Assembly: GCF_036075115.1 (NCBI RefSeq)
Contig: NZ_CP107958.1
Coordinates: forward strand, 1,984,001 to 2,048,000
DNA: 64,000 nucleotides
Reading direction: 5' to 3'
Origin: Streptomyces sp. NBC_00377
Lineage (GTDB): Bacteria > Actinomycetota > Actinomycetes > Streptomycetales > Streptomycetaceae
This document shows positions 33,518-43,054 of this stretch, one piece after another. Position 1 is the first letter of the stretch. Each line of letters begins with the position of its first letter. The notes beneath the pieces are model-generated. The model ran no database searches. It had not been told where the DNA came from and saw nothing but the letters and a program-made list of their open reading frames with translations. The position numbers were made by a program, and so were the translations under genes.

Positions 33518-34590
33518 TCAGCCGTCGAGACGGAGTTCACCCGGCTCGTAGCGGAGTTGGAAGGTCTGCGCGTGCTCCCCGTCCATCCAGTACAGGGTCA
33601 TGGTCGACAGCATGCTGCGCTTGACATACCGGGTTCGCGAGGGCATTCCTTCGTCCTGCTCGACGATCCAGGCTTCCACCCGCTCCGGCAGCCCGAACCG
33701 CAACGCGTATGCCTCGGGGTGCTCCGCCGAACGCAGTTCCCAAACGGGATGTGACGCTGCCTGATTGATGCGACGCAGACGCACCGCATGTGTGGCATGC
33801 GCCCTCGCATAGTCCACGAAGGCATACAGATCATCCGAGGCCAGTCCCAAGACAAACGGCGCCGCCGGAAAGGCCAGAACAAGACCCAGCTGCGACCGGC
33901 TGTGCAGGGCCTGCGCCAGGTAATCGAGTCGACCGCGAAACGTATCGGACAGGTCCACATCGTCGGCGTACACATCCAGCAGCGGCCCGCGAAGATACGC
34001 CCGTATCTCGCGCACCTTCGGCCGCTCGGCCGCAGGAGTTACCTCGAGGGCTGCGTGAATGGTGTCGGCCGTGATCTTGACGAGATTCCGCAGGACGGCG
34101 AAGTCCGGTGCGGAGAGGTCGATCAGGGATATCTGGTGGCCAGCGCGTAGTCCTGTGCCTCCGGGCTGAAGCCAGACGTCGAGAAGATCGCGTAGCTATA
34201 TCGGTATCGCGTCCGCGGCCGGCCGGTCCCCGGGGCGGTGAGCGTGGTGGTCTCGCCCTCGTTCACGTCGTGGATCACACCGTGGCCGTTGCGCACGGTG
34301 GGCAGACCAACTGGTGTGGTGGTCAGGTACTTTGCCTCGACGAACAAGCGGACCGGCAGGGAGAACGGCGGGACGTACCGGAACTGTCCGAGCGCGTCGA
34401 CCTGGTGCCATGCTCCGCGCCCGCGGACCAGCAGGCCGTTCTTGTCCTCCTTCAGCACCTTCCACGGCTCTTTGTCCTTGTCGTCGTCGACCGTGAGGAC
34501 TTCGAAGCCGCTGGACCGCAACAGCCAGGCCAGCACCTCTTCCAGGAGGTAGCCGCGCAAGGGTCCTTTGCCGATTACTTTGCCTGCCAC
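33518..34590 (-). pseudogene. PD-(D/E)xK restriction-endonuclease-like gene, one frameshift
   Basis: Two - strand frames form one ancestral protein of about 355 residues. The first (34590-34123) has LEEVLAWLLRSSGFEVL, HQVDALGQFRY and LFVEAKYL, the Asp and Glu-x-Lys of an Mrr-like nuclease core, and ends FSTSGFSPEAQDYALA. The continuation (HQISLIDLSAPDFAVLRNLVKI, then MREIRAYLRG to the stop) is in the next frame, with no usable start codon. A single-base loss near 34133 explains it. Both halves retain normal codon use, so the lesion is recent or a sequencing error. Confidence 0.7.
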
Positions 34591-34668
34591 GACGGGGATC
34601 CTATGCGCGGTCTGGATCTTGGTTCCAGGGTGCCGTCAGGTTCGCTGATGCCGAGGGTACGGCGAAGG

Positions 34669-34709
34669 CCCGGTGGTTCCACTCCCGTCAAGGGAGTGGA
34701 ACCACCGGG
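34669..34709 (-). terminator. Hairpin terminator after the DUF317 gene
   Basis: Eighteen-bp perfect stem CCCGGTGGTTCCACTCCC with loop GTCAA, 63 bp downstream of the DUF317 stop. Confidence 0.82.
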
Positions 34710-34771
34710 CCTGGAAGAGGGGCATCATCCCGTCGATCCCCCCGCCTCGGTCGCGGGCTATGAGCAGCCCG

Positions 34772-35458
34772 TCAGCCGCGGCGGACGACGGTGAGACGGT
34801 CCTCCGCGCCTTCGGGCAGCGTGCGGCGCGGCACCGGGCCGGGTGCGGCGAGCGATGAGGCGAAGGCCGCGACCAGCTCGTGCGGGGTACTCGCGCTGAA
34901 GCTGGCGCACCACAGGTACGGTGCCCCGAGCACGGGCTCCGCCCACGCCTGCCAGCCCAGCAGGTCATCGCGGGGGTCGGCGTCGTGGATGAGCGGCGGC
35001 AGCATCTCCAGCGAGACGTTCGTGGAGAAGCCCGGGTCGGTGGCGGTCGTACGCGGGCGGTCCATGTCGCGCAGCCAGCCCCGGGCACTGAGCGCGGTGA
35101 GCACCGATTCGGCGTTCTCGAACCCGACGTCGGGACTGTCGCTGGCGTCGAGCGCGAGCAGGAAATCGGTGAGCGCCTCGTGCGGGACGCCGGCGGTGAA
35201 GTACGCGTTCCACTCGGTCAGGGCCGAGGCAGGGTACGGACGGGCCGACAGCTGCCAGGCCACCGGGAGGCCGCCCAGCTCGAACGGGTAGGCGGCGAGG
35301 ATCCACTCGGCGCCGCGCAGGCTGTCGGGGCTCACATAGAGCAGGGTGTTGCGGGAGGTCGGCCACATGCGCCAGCCGAGGTCGGTCAGGGTGTCGCCGA
35401 TCCGCTCGGCGAGGACGCCGTCATCACCGGCCAGGTGGCGCGGGGTGACCCAGTACAT
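34772..35458 (-). CDS. DUF317 domain protein
   Basis: A 228-residue protein. It shows two related halves, each beginning with a TPRHLAG-type or W-x-S-x-T segment (MYWVTPRHLAGDDG, TLLYVSPDSLRGAEWILAAYPFELGGLPVAWQLSARP, and AWAEPVLGAPYLWCASFSASTPHELVAAFASSLA), the hallmark of the streptomycete DUF317 family. These are frequent on linear plasmids and beside conjugative genes. Function unknown. Confidence 0.75.
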   Translation of the reverse strand: MYWVTPRHLAGDDGVLAERIGDTLTDLGWRMWPTSRNTLLYVSPDSLRGAEWILAAYPFELGGLPVAWQLSARPYPASALTEWNAYFTAGVPHEALTDFLLALDASDSPDVGFENAESVLTALSARGWLRDMDRPRTTATDPGFSTNVSLEMLPPLIHDADPRDDLLGWQAWAEPVLGAPYLWCASFSASTPHELVAAFASSLAAPGPVPRRTLPEGAEDRLTVVRRG

Positions 35459-35536
35459 CGAGTCCGGCGAGTGGGGGTGGGAGGGATCGATGGAGTGGTG
35501 CGGGTGCAGGGGCGCCTCCGTCAGTTCGAGGTTGGA

Positions 35537-35839
35537 TCACTGGCTGGTGTTCGGCCCGGTTGCGCCGCGTCGGCGGCGCGAGGGTCCCTCGGCCGGCGGT
35601 TGCCAGGTCAGAGCGACAGCCACGGCGGGCGGCAGAGGGCCGAACTGCTCGGCCTCCAGGGACTCGGCGATGTAGACCATCGGCCGGCCGTGCTCGTCCA
35701 CCGCTTTCTCCACGCCGCCCAGACGGTGGGCCATGGGAAAGAAGGGGTTGACGGCGAGACGGACGGGCGTGTCGCGGTCGCAGACGGACAGCAGGTCGAG
35801 AATGTCACCGACCGTCATCTCGGGCGAGTGCGGGTCCAA
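35537..35839 (-). CDS. Hypothetical plasmid protein
   Basis: A 100-residue protein with a TTG start (GGAGAACGCC just upstream). MTVGDILDLLSVCDRDTPVRLAVNPFFPMAHRLGGV and VYIAESLEAEQFGPLPPAVAVALTW suggest a compact alpha/beta domain, with a basic tail. Family not recognised; co-directional with DUF317-type neighbours. Confidence 0.55.
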   Translation of the reverse strand: MDPHSPEMTVGDILDLLSVCDRDTPVRLAVNPFFPMAHRLGGVEKAVDEHGRPMVYIAESLEAEQFGPLPPAVAVALTWQPPAEGPSRRRRGATGPNTSQ

Positions 35840-35922
35840 GGCGTTCTCCTAGCGGTATCGGACGGGGCCACGAGAGCAGGGGCAGGGTACGCGGCGCGTA
35901 CGAGGGGAAGCGGACGTGCCGG

Positions 35923-36294
35923 TCACAGGGGCTGAGAGGTGGCCAGGATCTGGGCCACGACAGCAGCGATGATCTCCGCCGGGGTCTCCGTACCGAAGGA
36001 CATCCGGTAGCCGGGGACGTTCGCGGTGCCGGTGACCGCGATCACCCAGCCCTCGCCCGTCACCCAGTCCTCGTCCGCGCCGCCGGGCCGGCCGTTCGGG
36101 AAGTAGCCGAGGTAGAACCGGCCGTCGTGCGAGCTGACGTGCACGTCGGCGCGGTCGTCGACGATGTGGGTGAAATCGGCCTCCGAGAACTGGTCGACCA
36201 CCTCCATCGCCTGACCGGCACCGAGCTTCCAGGAGCGGAGCCGCAGGGCCGCGACCGTGGTGGCGAATCCGGGTCGCGCCGCATCCAATGCCAC
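35923..36294 (-). CDS. DUF317-like short protein
   Basis: A 123-residue protein from GTG 36294 (GAGAGG upstream). DRADVHVSSHDGRFYLGYFPNGRPGGADEDWVTGEGWVIAV and TPAEIIAAVVAQILA resemble a single DUF317-type repeat. Function unknown. Confidence 0.55.
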   Translation of the reverse strand: MALDAARPGFATTVAALRLRSWKLGAGQAMEVVDQFSEADFTHIVDDRADVHVSSHDGRFYLGYFPNGRPGGADEDWVTGEGWVIAVTGTANVPGYRMSFGTETPAEIIAAVVAQILATSQPL

Positions 36295-36494
36295 AGCATC
36301 ACCTCTCTGACCTGGGATTTTTCGGAAGGTCGTTCAGGTTGACATGCCGTTGCAGCGTCCACCAGCCCTTTGGGCGATCTTCTTGTCTGCCACCGGCGAA
36401 CTTGTCCTTGGACAGTGAAGCCAGTCGTCTGCCGCGCCCTGACCCGCGACGACTAATTTGATTGGCAAGGAGCTCGACATGATCGCCCCGCCGC

Positions 36495-36564
36495 CACCGG
36501 GCACCGGGCACCGGGCACCGGGCACCGGGCACCGGGCACCGGGCACCGGGCACCGGGCACCGGG
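36495..36564. repeat. Ten copies of CACCGGG
   Basis: A perfect 7-bp tandem repeat, ten units, in the 382-bp gap between the short DUF317-like gene and a frameshifted gene. The gap holds no gene I can support. The 7-bp period would shift frame with each unit if translated. Confidence 0.95.
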
Positions 36565-36676
36565 CCAGGATGGCGCGCCAGCCCGCCGTAGTGGCTGGCG
36601 GTTTCCTTGGCGCGCTCGGTGACGCTCAGCCGCTCCCCGACACGAACGATGGTTCTCGTCTCGGCAGCGGCGTCCG

Positions 36677-37445
36677 TCAGGAGATCGTGGTCCGCCAGGA
36701 CGCGCCGAGTTCCGCGAGCTGCCCACGAAGTACGCCGCGCTGCTCCTCCAGGTCCTGCGAGGCCGGCGAGGCCGGCGACAGAAGATAGACGTTGTCGCGG
36801 TACAGGCGGAACCCGATGCGCTCCCACCCCTGGGCGATCTTGGCGTTCACGCGGTCCCACTCCGATCTGTCCGTCAGACGCTGACTGCTGAGGTCCGTGA
36901 TGCCGGGTGAGCAGGCGATGGCCCGGCATCCGGGCATGCCGGTGGATCGCCTCGATGCCGAGTACGGCCGCTAGGCCGTGCCCGCGCCACTGCGGATCCA
37001 GCGTCACTCGATCCATGACGAGCAGTGCGGAACCGACGTACTCCAGCAGCTCGCCGACCTCGCTGGTGAAGGAACCCGTCTGCGGGTCGAGGAGGACCTG
37101 GGCGGTCTCGTACAGCTCCACGGACTCCTCTTCCATGGCCCAGTAGGCGTTGCGGCCGCGGTCGAGATGCACCCGGTAGAAGGTCATCTCCCCGACGGCG
37201 ACATCCTCCGTCGTGCACGACGGGCAGTCCACGGTGTGGCAGGCGCCGCTCGCCGCCGGGCCTTGAGCTCCGTCATGTGTACGTCGGCGGTGCAGGATGG
37301 CGACGTTCCACCGCTCCAGCGTGTCGGTCTGCGGGGTATCCCACAGTTCGTCCTCGAAGGAGATCCGTAGGTGGAGCTCGGTGGGATCGCCCGGCAGCGA
37401 GGAGGACTCGATCACTGCGGCAGCGTAGCGAGGCACGTGCGGCAC
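36677..37445 (-). pseudogene. GNAT-like hypothetical gene, one frameshift
   Basis: From GTG 37445 the - strand reads MPHVPRYAAAVIESSSLPGDPTELHLRISFEDELWDTP, then MTFYRVHLDRGRNAYWAMEEES and MDRVTLDPQWRGHGLAAVLGIEAIHR. The last is an acetyltransferase-like RGxGLA segment. Near 36930 the frame changes and continues CRAIACSPGITDLSSQRL, EWDRVNAKIAQGWERIGFRLYRDNVYLLSP, ending at 36677. The join is smooth except for one shift. Family known to me only as a streptomycete hypothetical. Confidence 0.65.
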
Positions 37446-37540
37446 GCCTGTCCCTCAGCGAGACCGCAGGAGCTGCCGCCGACGGCGGGCATGCGCCGGG
37501 CGACTTCGGGCGGGGCGAGGCGAACGGGCTTACGCGGCAT
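37412..37540 (-). CDS. Possible 42-residue protein with CRTC motif
   Basis: A short frame MPRKPVRLAPPEVARRMPAVGGSSCG ending ACRTCLATLPQ. It overlaps the start of the GNAT-like gene by 34 bp. There is no good ribosome site within 12 bp, so support is weak. Confidence 0.3.
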   Translation of the reverse strand: MPRKPVRLAPPEVARRMPAVGGSSCGLAEGQACRTCLATLPQ

Positions 37541-37627
37541 GGTCGTTCACGACCGCCGCTCCTTTCGTCGGAGCTGTCGACCGCAGTCGGTCGCGAGGCT
37601 CGTGCGAGTGGTGTGGCGTTCGCCCGC

Positions 37628-37664
37628 TTGCATTTCTCGCACAAGGAATCGAACATGTGTTCAT
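37628..37664 (+). promoter_or_regulatory. Promoter with LexA-type SOS box for imuA'-imuB-dnaE2
   Basis: TTGCAT (37628-37633), a 17-bp spacer and GAACAT (37651-37656) form a plausible promoter. TCGAAC-ATGT-GTTCAT at 37649-37664 matches the actinobacterial SOS box TCGAAC-N4-GTTCGA in its core (CGAAC-N4-GTTC) and covers the -10. Initiation about 7 bp on would fall at ATG 37663, giving a leaderless transcript. Confidence 0.7.
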
Positions 37665-38322
37665 GCACGTCGTTTCGCCTGGTGAGCGAGGGACTCCGGA
37701 GGCGACCGGAGCCAAGTCCGGCACGCTCTCCAGCCTGCTCCCGGGTGGGAAGCTGCCCCGCGGTGCGGTGGTGAGCGCTGGGGGCGACCTGCCCCTGCTG
37801 ATCGCGTTGGCCGCGGAGGCCGCCGCCGACGGCGGCGCCTGGGCAGCGGTCGGTCTGCCGCAGCTCGGCGGGCTCGCTGCGGCGGATGCCGGTTTGGACC
37901 TGGCGTGCGGGCTGGCCGTACCTGAGCCGGGAGGACGGTGGCCTGATGTGCTGGCGACGGTGTGCGAGGCGGCGCCGGTGGTCTTGCTCGGCCCCGTGGG
38001 GCAGGTGGCCTTGCGTACGAGCCGTCGCATTGCGGCCCGCCTGCGGCGCTCCGGCACAACGCTGCTGACCTGGCAGGACTGGCCGGAGGCGCAGCTGCGG
38101 CTGCGGGTGGCCGAGGCCCGCTGGGACGGGCTCGGGGACGGCTTTGGTCTGCTCGCCGGCCGGCGTGCCCGGCTGGTGGTGGCTGGTCGGGGTGCTGCGA
38201 CGCAGCCGCGGCATGCCGAGGTGTGGCTGCCGGGGCCGGACGGCTCGGTGCAGCTGATCGCCGAGCCCGCGACCGTCGCGGGCGCGGATGTGGTGCCGCT
38301 GCGGCCTGTCACCGCGGGGTGA
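37663..38322 (+). CDS. imuA': ImuA'-like RecA-related mutasome protein
   Basis: A 219-residue protein from ATG 37663 (GTG 37657 is in frame). GTLSSLLPGGKLPRGAVVSAGGDLPLLIALAAEAAADGGAWAAVGLPQLGGLAAADAGLDLACGLAVPEPG is the truncated RecA-like core of ImuA'; the Walker A lysine is not preserved. ImuA' supports mutagenic translesion synthesis together with ImuB and DnaE2. It heads an operon directly under an SOS-type box. The next gene starts 6 bp after its stop. Confidence 0.82.
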   Translation: MHVVSPGERGTPEATGAKSGTLSSLLPGGKLPRGAVVSAGGDLPLLIALAAEAAADGGAWAAVGLPQLGGLAAADAGLDLACGLAVPEPGGRWPDVLATVCEAAPVVLLGPVGQVALRTSRRIAARLRRSGTTLLTWQDWPEAQLRLRVAEARWDGLGDGFGLLAGRRARLVVAGRGAATQPRHAEVWLPGPDGSVQLIAEPATVAGADVVPLRPVTAG

Positions 38323-38328
38323 GCGGAG

Positions 38329-39849
38329 TTGCGTGCGCTAGCGATCTGGATGATGGACTGGCCCGTGGTGGCCGCGGGCGCGGATCACGACGAGCCCGTG
38401 GCGATCATCGCGCGGGAGCGGGTGTTGGCCTGTTCGAGGGAGGCCCGCCGACAGGGTGTAAGGCGCGGGATGCGGGTACGCCAGGCATCCGGACGCTGTC
38501 CGCGGCTGAGGCTGCTCGACCGGGACCCCGAGGCGGAGGTGCGCGCGTTCGAGCCGGTGCTGCGTCTGCTGGAGAAGCGCGTCGCTCCGCACATGGAAGT
38601 CCTGCGGCCCGGCCTGATCGCCGTGCCCGCTCGCGGCCCCGCCCGCTACTTTTGCGGCGAGCCAGCCCTGGTGGGGCACATCACCACCGTGCTCACCGGT
38701 GCCGAGGTCGAATCACGGACCGGCGCGGCGGACACCGTGTTCGCTGCCGCCCTGGCGGTGCGGGCCGGGCAGGCCGGGGTCCTGGTGCCGGCCGGGCAGA
38801 CCGGGGACTTTCTGGCCCCGTATCCGGTGGGGGTGCTGGGCCGCCCGCGGCTGTCTCAGCTGCTGCCCCGCCTGGGCATCACCACCTTGGGGGCGTTCGC
38901 GGCGCTGCCGGGTGAACGGGTGCTGGCCCGGTTCGGACACGACGGCGCCGCGGCACAACGCACCGCCCGCGGCCAGGAGGCCCGGCCGCTCAATACGTCC
39001 GGGGCGGATAGCGACTACAGCGTGGCCGAGGCGTTCGAGCCGCCCGAGGACAATCTCGAGCCGGTCACGTTCATTGCCAAAGCCCTCGCCGAACAGCTTC
39101 ACGCCCGCCTCGCGCGGGCCGGTGCGGTGTGTGCCAGGCTGCAGGTCGAAGTGGGCCTCACGAGCGGGCTGCGCCTGTCGCGGCTGTGGCGACACGAGGG
39201 TCGGCTGTCGGCGCTGGCGGTGGCCGAACGGGTGCGGTGGCAGATCGCCGCCTGGGCCGAGACCGGGCAGCTCGACGCCTCCGCGGCGGGGATCACCACA
39301 CTGCGGCTGGTCCCGGAGGGATTGTCGGCGGCGACCGGGCGGCAGTCGTTGTTGTTCGGGCCGCGGATCGCGCCGGAGGAACTGGAGCACGCCGCGGGGC
39401 AACTGCAGGCGATGCTCGGACACCGCGCGGTGGTACGTCAGGAACTCGCCGGAGGCCGCGGTCCGGGCGAGCGGATCGTGGACATCCCGTACGGCGATGC
39501 GCGCTCACGCCCGTTGGTGGAGGGAACGTGGCCGGGGCGGCTGCCGGCCCCGCACCCGGCCGTCGTCTACCGCACGCCGCGCCCTGCCCAGGTGATGGGG
39601 GCAGATGGCGGCCCGGTCGGGGTGAGCGGACGCACCCTGCTCACCCAGGCCCCAGCCGCGTTGTCCATCGACGGCGCCGCGCCGGTGGGGGTGACCGGGT
39701 GGACCGGACCGTGGCCGGTGCTGGAGGAGTGGTGGATACCCGCCCAGGCCCGCCGCCTTGCGCGCCTGCAGGTTGCCTGTGCGGACGGCCGCGCCTGGTT
39801 GCTGCACATCCGAGACGGCCGGTGGGCGGTGGAGGCGCTCTATGGCTGA
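38329..39849 (+). CDS. imuB: ImuB, catalytically inactive Y-family polymerase
   Basis: A 506-residue protein with a TTG start. It begins LAIWMMDWPVVAA and has the Y-family palm, fingers and little finger (VLACSREARRQGVRRGMRVRQASGRCPRLRLL, PVGVLGRPRLSQLLPRLGITTLGAFAALPGERVLARFG). The catalytic acidic cluster typical of DinB is not evident, as in known ImuB proteins, which act as adaptors. A clamp-binding-like motif QSLLF lies at residues 339-343. It should link DnaE2 and ImuA' to the sliding clamp. Its stop overlaps dnaE2. Confidence 0.9.
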   Translation: MRALAIWMMDWPVVAAGADHDEPVAIIARERVLACSREARRQGVRRGMRVRQASGRCPRLRLLDRDPEAEVRAFEPVLRLLEKRVAPHMEVLRPGLIAVPARGPARYFCGEPALVGHITTVLTGAEVESRTGAADTVFAAALAVRAGQAGVLVPAGQTGDFLAPYPVGVLGRPRLSQLLPRLGITTLGAFAALPGERVLARFGHDGAAAQRTARGQEARPLNTSGADSDYSVAEAFEPPEDNLEPVTFIAKALAEQLHARLARAGAVCARLQVEVGLTSGLRLSRLWRHEGRLSALAVAERVRWQIAAWAETGQLDASAAGITTLRLVPEGLSAATGRQSLLFGPRIAPEELEHAAGQLQAMLGHRAVVRQELAGGRGPGERIVDIPYGDARSRPLVEGTWPGRLPAPHPAVVYRTPRPAQVMGADGGPVGVSGRTLLTQAPAALSIDGAAPVGVTGWTGPWPVLEEWWIPAQARRLARLQVACADGRAWLLHIRDGRWAVEALYG

Positions 39850-42800
39850 CCGTCGCGGGAAGGTGCTGCACTTCCCCGGCAGGCGCGCCGCGCCGACGCC
39901 TGTGGGCGGCGGCTGGGCGGAGTTGCACGTGCACTCCGCCGGCTCGTTCCTGTTCGGCGCCAACCACGTGGAGGCGTTGGTCGCCGAGGCCGTCCGCCTC
40001 GGTATCGAGGCCCTGGCAATCACCGACACCAACGGGCTCTACGGCGCGAGACGTCTGGCGGAGGCCGCGAGCGACCACGGCATCGGCAGCATCTACGGCG
40101 CCGAACTCACCCTGGACCAGGGCCTCGGGTCGATCGTGGTGATCGCCCGCAGTCTGCTGGGCTTCACTCGGCTGTCTGCGGCGATCAGCGCCGGGCAGCT
40201 GGCCGGCGCCAAGAACGCCCCGCTCTACGACCTCGACGCGCTGTCGGCTGCCGCACACGAGGGCCAGTGGGCGATCCTCACCGGCTGCCCCGTCGTCGGC
40301 GAGGCGGCGTACGACACTGACGCCATCCATGCCCGGATGGACCGGCTGGTGGACCTCTTCGGCCGCACCCACCTGCACGCCGAACTCGTCGATCACCGGC
40401 TGCCCGAAGACGGCCCGCGCAACGCCGCCGTGCACGCGAGGGCGCAGCGATGGCGAGTGCCGGTGGTGGCCACGAACGCAGTGCGGTACGCGGCCCCGCG
40501 TTCTGCGCGGCTGGCGGCGGCGCTGACCGCGCTGCACCGCCGCGAGAACCTCGACACCGCGATCGGGGAGTTGCCGCCGGCCCCGACGGCGCATCTGCGC
40601 ACCGCCGAGGAGATGCGCATCCTCATGGCCCGCTACCCGCAGGCCATCGCATCCGCCGTCGATCTCGCCCGCGGCAGCGTCATCGACCTGAGCAAACTGC
40701 GCCCGCAACTGCCGGACTTCGAGGTGCCCGCCGGGCACACCCCCGGCAGCTATCTGCGCCACCTCGCGGAAGAAGGCTGCGCCCGCCGGTATGGGCCGCG
40801 CACCGCCCCGGCAGCCGGGGCGGCGTGGAAACAGCTCGACTACGAGCTGTCCGTGATCACCGGCATGGGCATGCAGGGCTACTTCTTGATCTGCTGGGAC
40901 ATCACCCGGTACGCGGCCGAGCAGGGGATCTGGTGCCAGGGGCGCGGCAGCGCCGCCTCCTCGGTGGTCTGCTACGCGCTGGGCATCACCTCCGTCGACG
41001 CACTCAAGCACGGCCTGCTCTTTGAGAGATTTCTGCACGCCGAAAAGACCGACCCGGACATCGACATCGATTTCGAGAACGACCGCCGGGAGGAGGTGAT
41101 CCAGTACCTGTACGCCAAATACGGCAGGTCACACTGCGCGCAGGTGGCGAACCTCATCACCTATCAACCCCGCCTGAGTGTGCGGGATTCCGCTCGCGCC
41201 CTCGGTTATCCCATGGCGCGGATCAATGAGATGACCCGCCATATTCACCACGAGCCGCCCGGGCCAGAGGCCGACATCCCCGCCGATGTACGCTCCCTCG
41301 CAGGACAACTGCACACCCTCCCACGGCATTTGGGTATCCATGTCGGAGGGATGGTGCTGACCCGCCAGCCCATCGGGGAAATCATGCCAGTCGAATGGGC
41401 CACCCGAGAAGGGCGCTCGGTACTGCAAGGCGATAAAGACGATGTGGCCGCCGCCCATCTTCTCAAAATTGACATCCTGGGATTGGGCATGTTGGCCGCC
41501 TTGCACACCGCATGCGATCTCATTGCCGAACACCACGGAGTCAGCCTGGACATGGCCTCGATTCCGCAGGACGACCCGGACGTGTACACCATGATTGCCG
41601 CAGGTCAGACCATCGGCGTGTTCCAGGCCGAGTCAAGGGCGCAGGTCTCGACCTTGCCGCAGCTTCAGCCCCGATGTTTCGAGGACCTCGCGGTGGCCGC
41701 CTCAATCATCAGGCCGGGCCCAATTCAGGCCGGCTCAAAGCATCCGTATTTGCGGCGACGGGCCGGCCTGGAGCCCGTAACCTATCCGCATCCGCTCGCC
41801 GAACCAGCGCTTTCCAAAACTCTCGGGGTCGCTCTGTGGCAAGAGCAGGCCATGGCCCTGGCCATCGACTGTGCGGGTTTCACACCGGGCGAGGCGGACC
41901 GTCTCCGTAAGGCGATGGCCGCCAAGCACTCTCCCGAAAAGGTGGCACAGCTGCGCGGACGACTGCTTGCCGGGATGGCCGCCAAGGGCATCGACCAAGC
42001 CGCCTCCGAACGCATTGTGGGGATGATAGAAGCGTTTTCGGATTACGGATTCCCGCAGTCTCACGCCCAATCGATGGCGGGCATCATTTATGCCAGCGCC
42101 TGGGTGAAGTACCACTTTCCGCACGCCATGCTGGCGGGGATTATGGCGCATCTCCCTATGGGTTTCTACGACTCGCAGACGCTCATCCAAGATGCGAAGC
42201 AACATGGCATCGAGGTCCGAGGTGTCGACATCCAGCGCTCCGGCGTCCACGCCACGCTTGAGCCTCACTCCGATCAGCCGGAGCGGCGGCCGGCGATCCG
42301 CCGCGGACTGACCTCCGTGACCGGGATCAGCGAGGAGATCGCCGAGCGGATCCTGACCGCGCGCGGCACCGTGGCCTTCCGCTCGGTGGCCGATGCCGCC
42401 CGCCGCACGCGGCTGTCGGCGAAGCTGATGGAACAGCTGGCCACCGCCGGGGCGTTCGATGGCCTCGGCGTGGACCGGCGCACCGCCCTGTGGTCGGCCG
42501 GCGTCTATACCGGCGAGATCCAGGACGTCCTTCCGGGGTTGGACGACCTGGCGCCCGCACCGGAGTTGCCGGTCATGACCGCGGCCGAGGCCACCGCCGC
42601 CGACCTCGACGCCTCCGGCGCCAGCGCCACCACCCACCCCGCACAGCACCTCCGTGCTCTGCTGGCCTCACACGGGGCGCAGCCTGCGCGCGAGGCCCGT
42701 GACCTGGCCGACCAGACCCGGGTGCGGGTCGGCGGACTGGCCAAGTACATCCAAAGGCCCCCGACGGCCAGGGGAGTTGCGTTCGGCGCCCTGGAAGATG

Positions 42801-42991
42801 AGACCGGCATGATCAACCTGGTCTTCTCTCCTCCGGTCTGGGAACGCACGCGAGAGGTAGTCCTCGGTGCCCCGGCGGTGCTGCTGGAGGGGCACATCGA
42901 ACGTGACCGCGGCTCGGTCAACATGATCGTGCACCGCGCGCACGCCCTGGCGGGCCCTGGTCGGGTCCATCATCCGGGGCGATTCAGGTGA
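39842..42991 (+). CDS. dnaE2: Error-prone DNA polymerase DnaE2 (ImuC)
   Basis: A 1049-residue alpha-subunit polymerase. The PHP domain starts at WAELHVHSAGSFLFGANH (HVHS where HCHS is common). The polymerase core has WCQGRGSAASSVVCYALGITSVDAL and PDIDIDFENDRREEVIQYLYAKYG, with catalytic aspartates in residues 404-410. FPQSHAQSMAGIIYASAWVKYHFPHAMLAGIM and a C-terminal OB-fold (VRVGGLAKYIQRPPTARGVAFGALEDETGMINLVF) follow. DnaE2 is the translesion polymerase induced in the SOS response. Length is slightly short of usual. Confidence 0.95.
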   Translation: MADRRGKVLHFPGRRAAPTPVGGGWAELHVHSAGSFLFGANHVEALVAEAVRLGIEALAITDTNGLYGARRLAEAASDHGIGSIYGAELTLDQGLGSIVVIARSLLGFTRLSAAISAGQLAGAKNAPLYDLDALSAAAHEGQWAILTGCPVVGEAAYDTDAIHARMDRLVDLFGRTHLHAELVDHRLPEDGPRNAAVHARAQRWRVPVVATNAVRYAAPRSARLAAALTALHRRENLDTAIGELPPAPTAHLRTAEEMRILMARYPQAIASAVDLARGSVIDLSKLRPQLPDFEVPAGHTPGSYLRHLAEEGCARRYGPRTAPAAGAAWKQLDYELSVITGMGMQGYFLICWDITRYAAEQGIWCQGRGSAASSVVCYALGITSVDALKHGLLFERFLHAEKTDPDIDIDFENDRREEVIQYLYAKYGRSHCAQVANLITYQPRLSVRDSARALGYPMARINEMTRHIHHEPPGPEADIPADVRSLAGQLHTLPRHLGIHVGGMVLTRQPIGEIMPVEWATREGRSVLQGDKDDVAAAHLLKIDILGLGMLAALHTACDLIAEHHGVSLDMASIPQDDPDVYTMIAAGQTIGVFQAESRAQVSTLPQLQPRCFEDLAVAASIIRPGPIQAGSKHPYLRRRAGLEPVTYPHPLAEPALSKTLGVALWQEQAMALAIDCAGFTPGEADRLRKAMAAKHSPEKVAQLRGRLLAGMAAKGIDQAASERIVGMIEAFSDYGFPQSHAQSMAGIIYASAWVKYHFPHAMLAGIMAHLPMGFYDSQTLIQDAKQHGIEVRGVDIQRSGVHATLEPHSDQPERRPAIRRGLTSVTGISEEIAERILTARGTVAFRSVADAARRTRLSAKLMEQLATAGAFDGLGVDRRTALWSAGVYTGEIQDVLPGLDDLAPAPELPVMTAAEATAADLDASGASATTHPAQHLRALLASHGAQPAREARDLADQTRVRVGGLAKYIQRPPTARGVAFGALEDETGMINLVFSPPVWERTREVVLGAPAVLLEGHIERDRGSVNMIVHRAHALAGPGRVHHPGRFR

Positions 42992-43054
42992 CGATCTGCG
43001 GGAAGCGGAGGTTCGGCCGCTGCGCCCGCGGCAGGGTCATCGTGATGCCTGCCG

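Noticed and set aside
36495..36564. CRISPR array
   Set aside because: The repeat unit is 7 bp with no spacers, and no cas gene is present.
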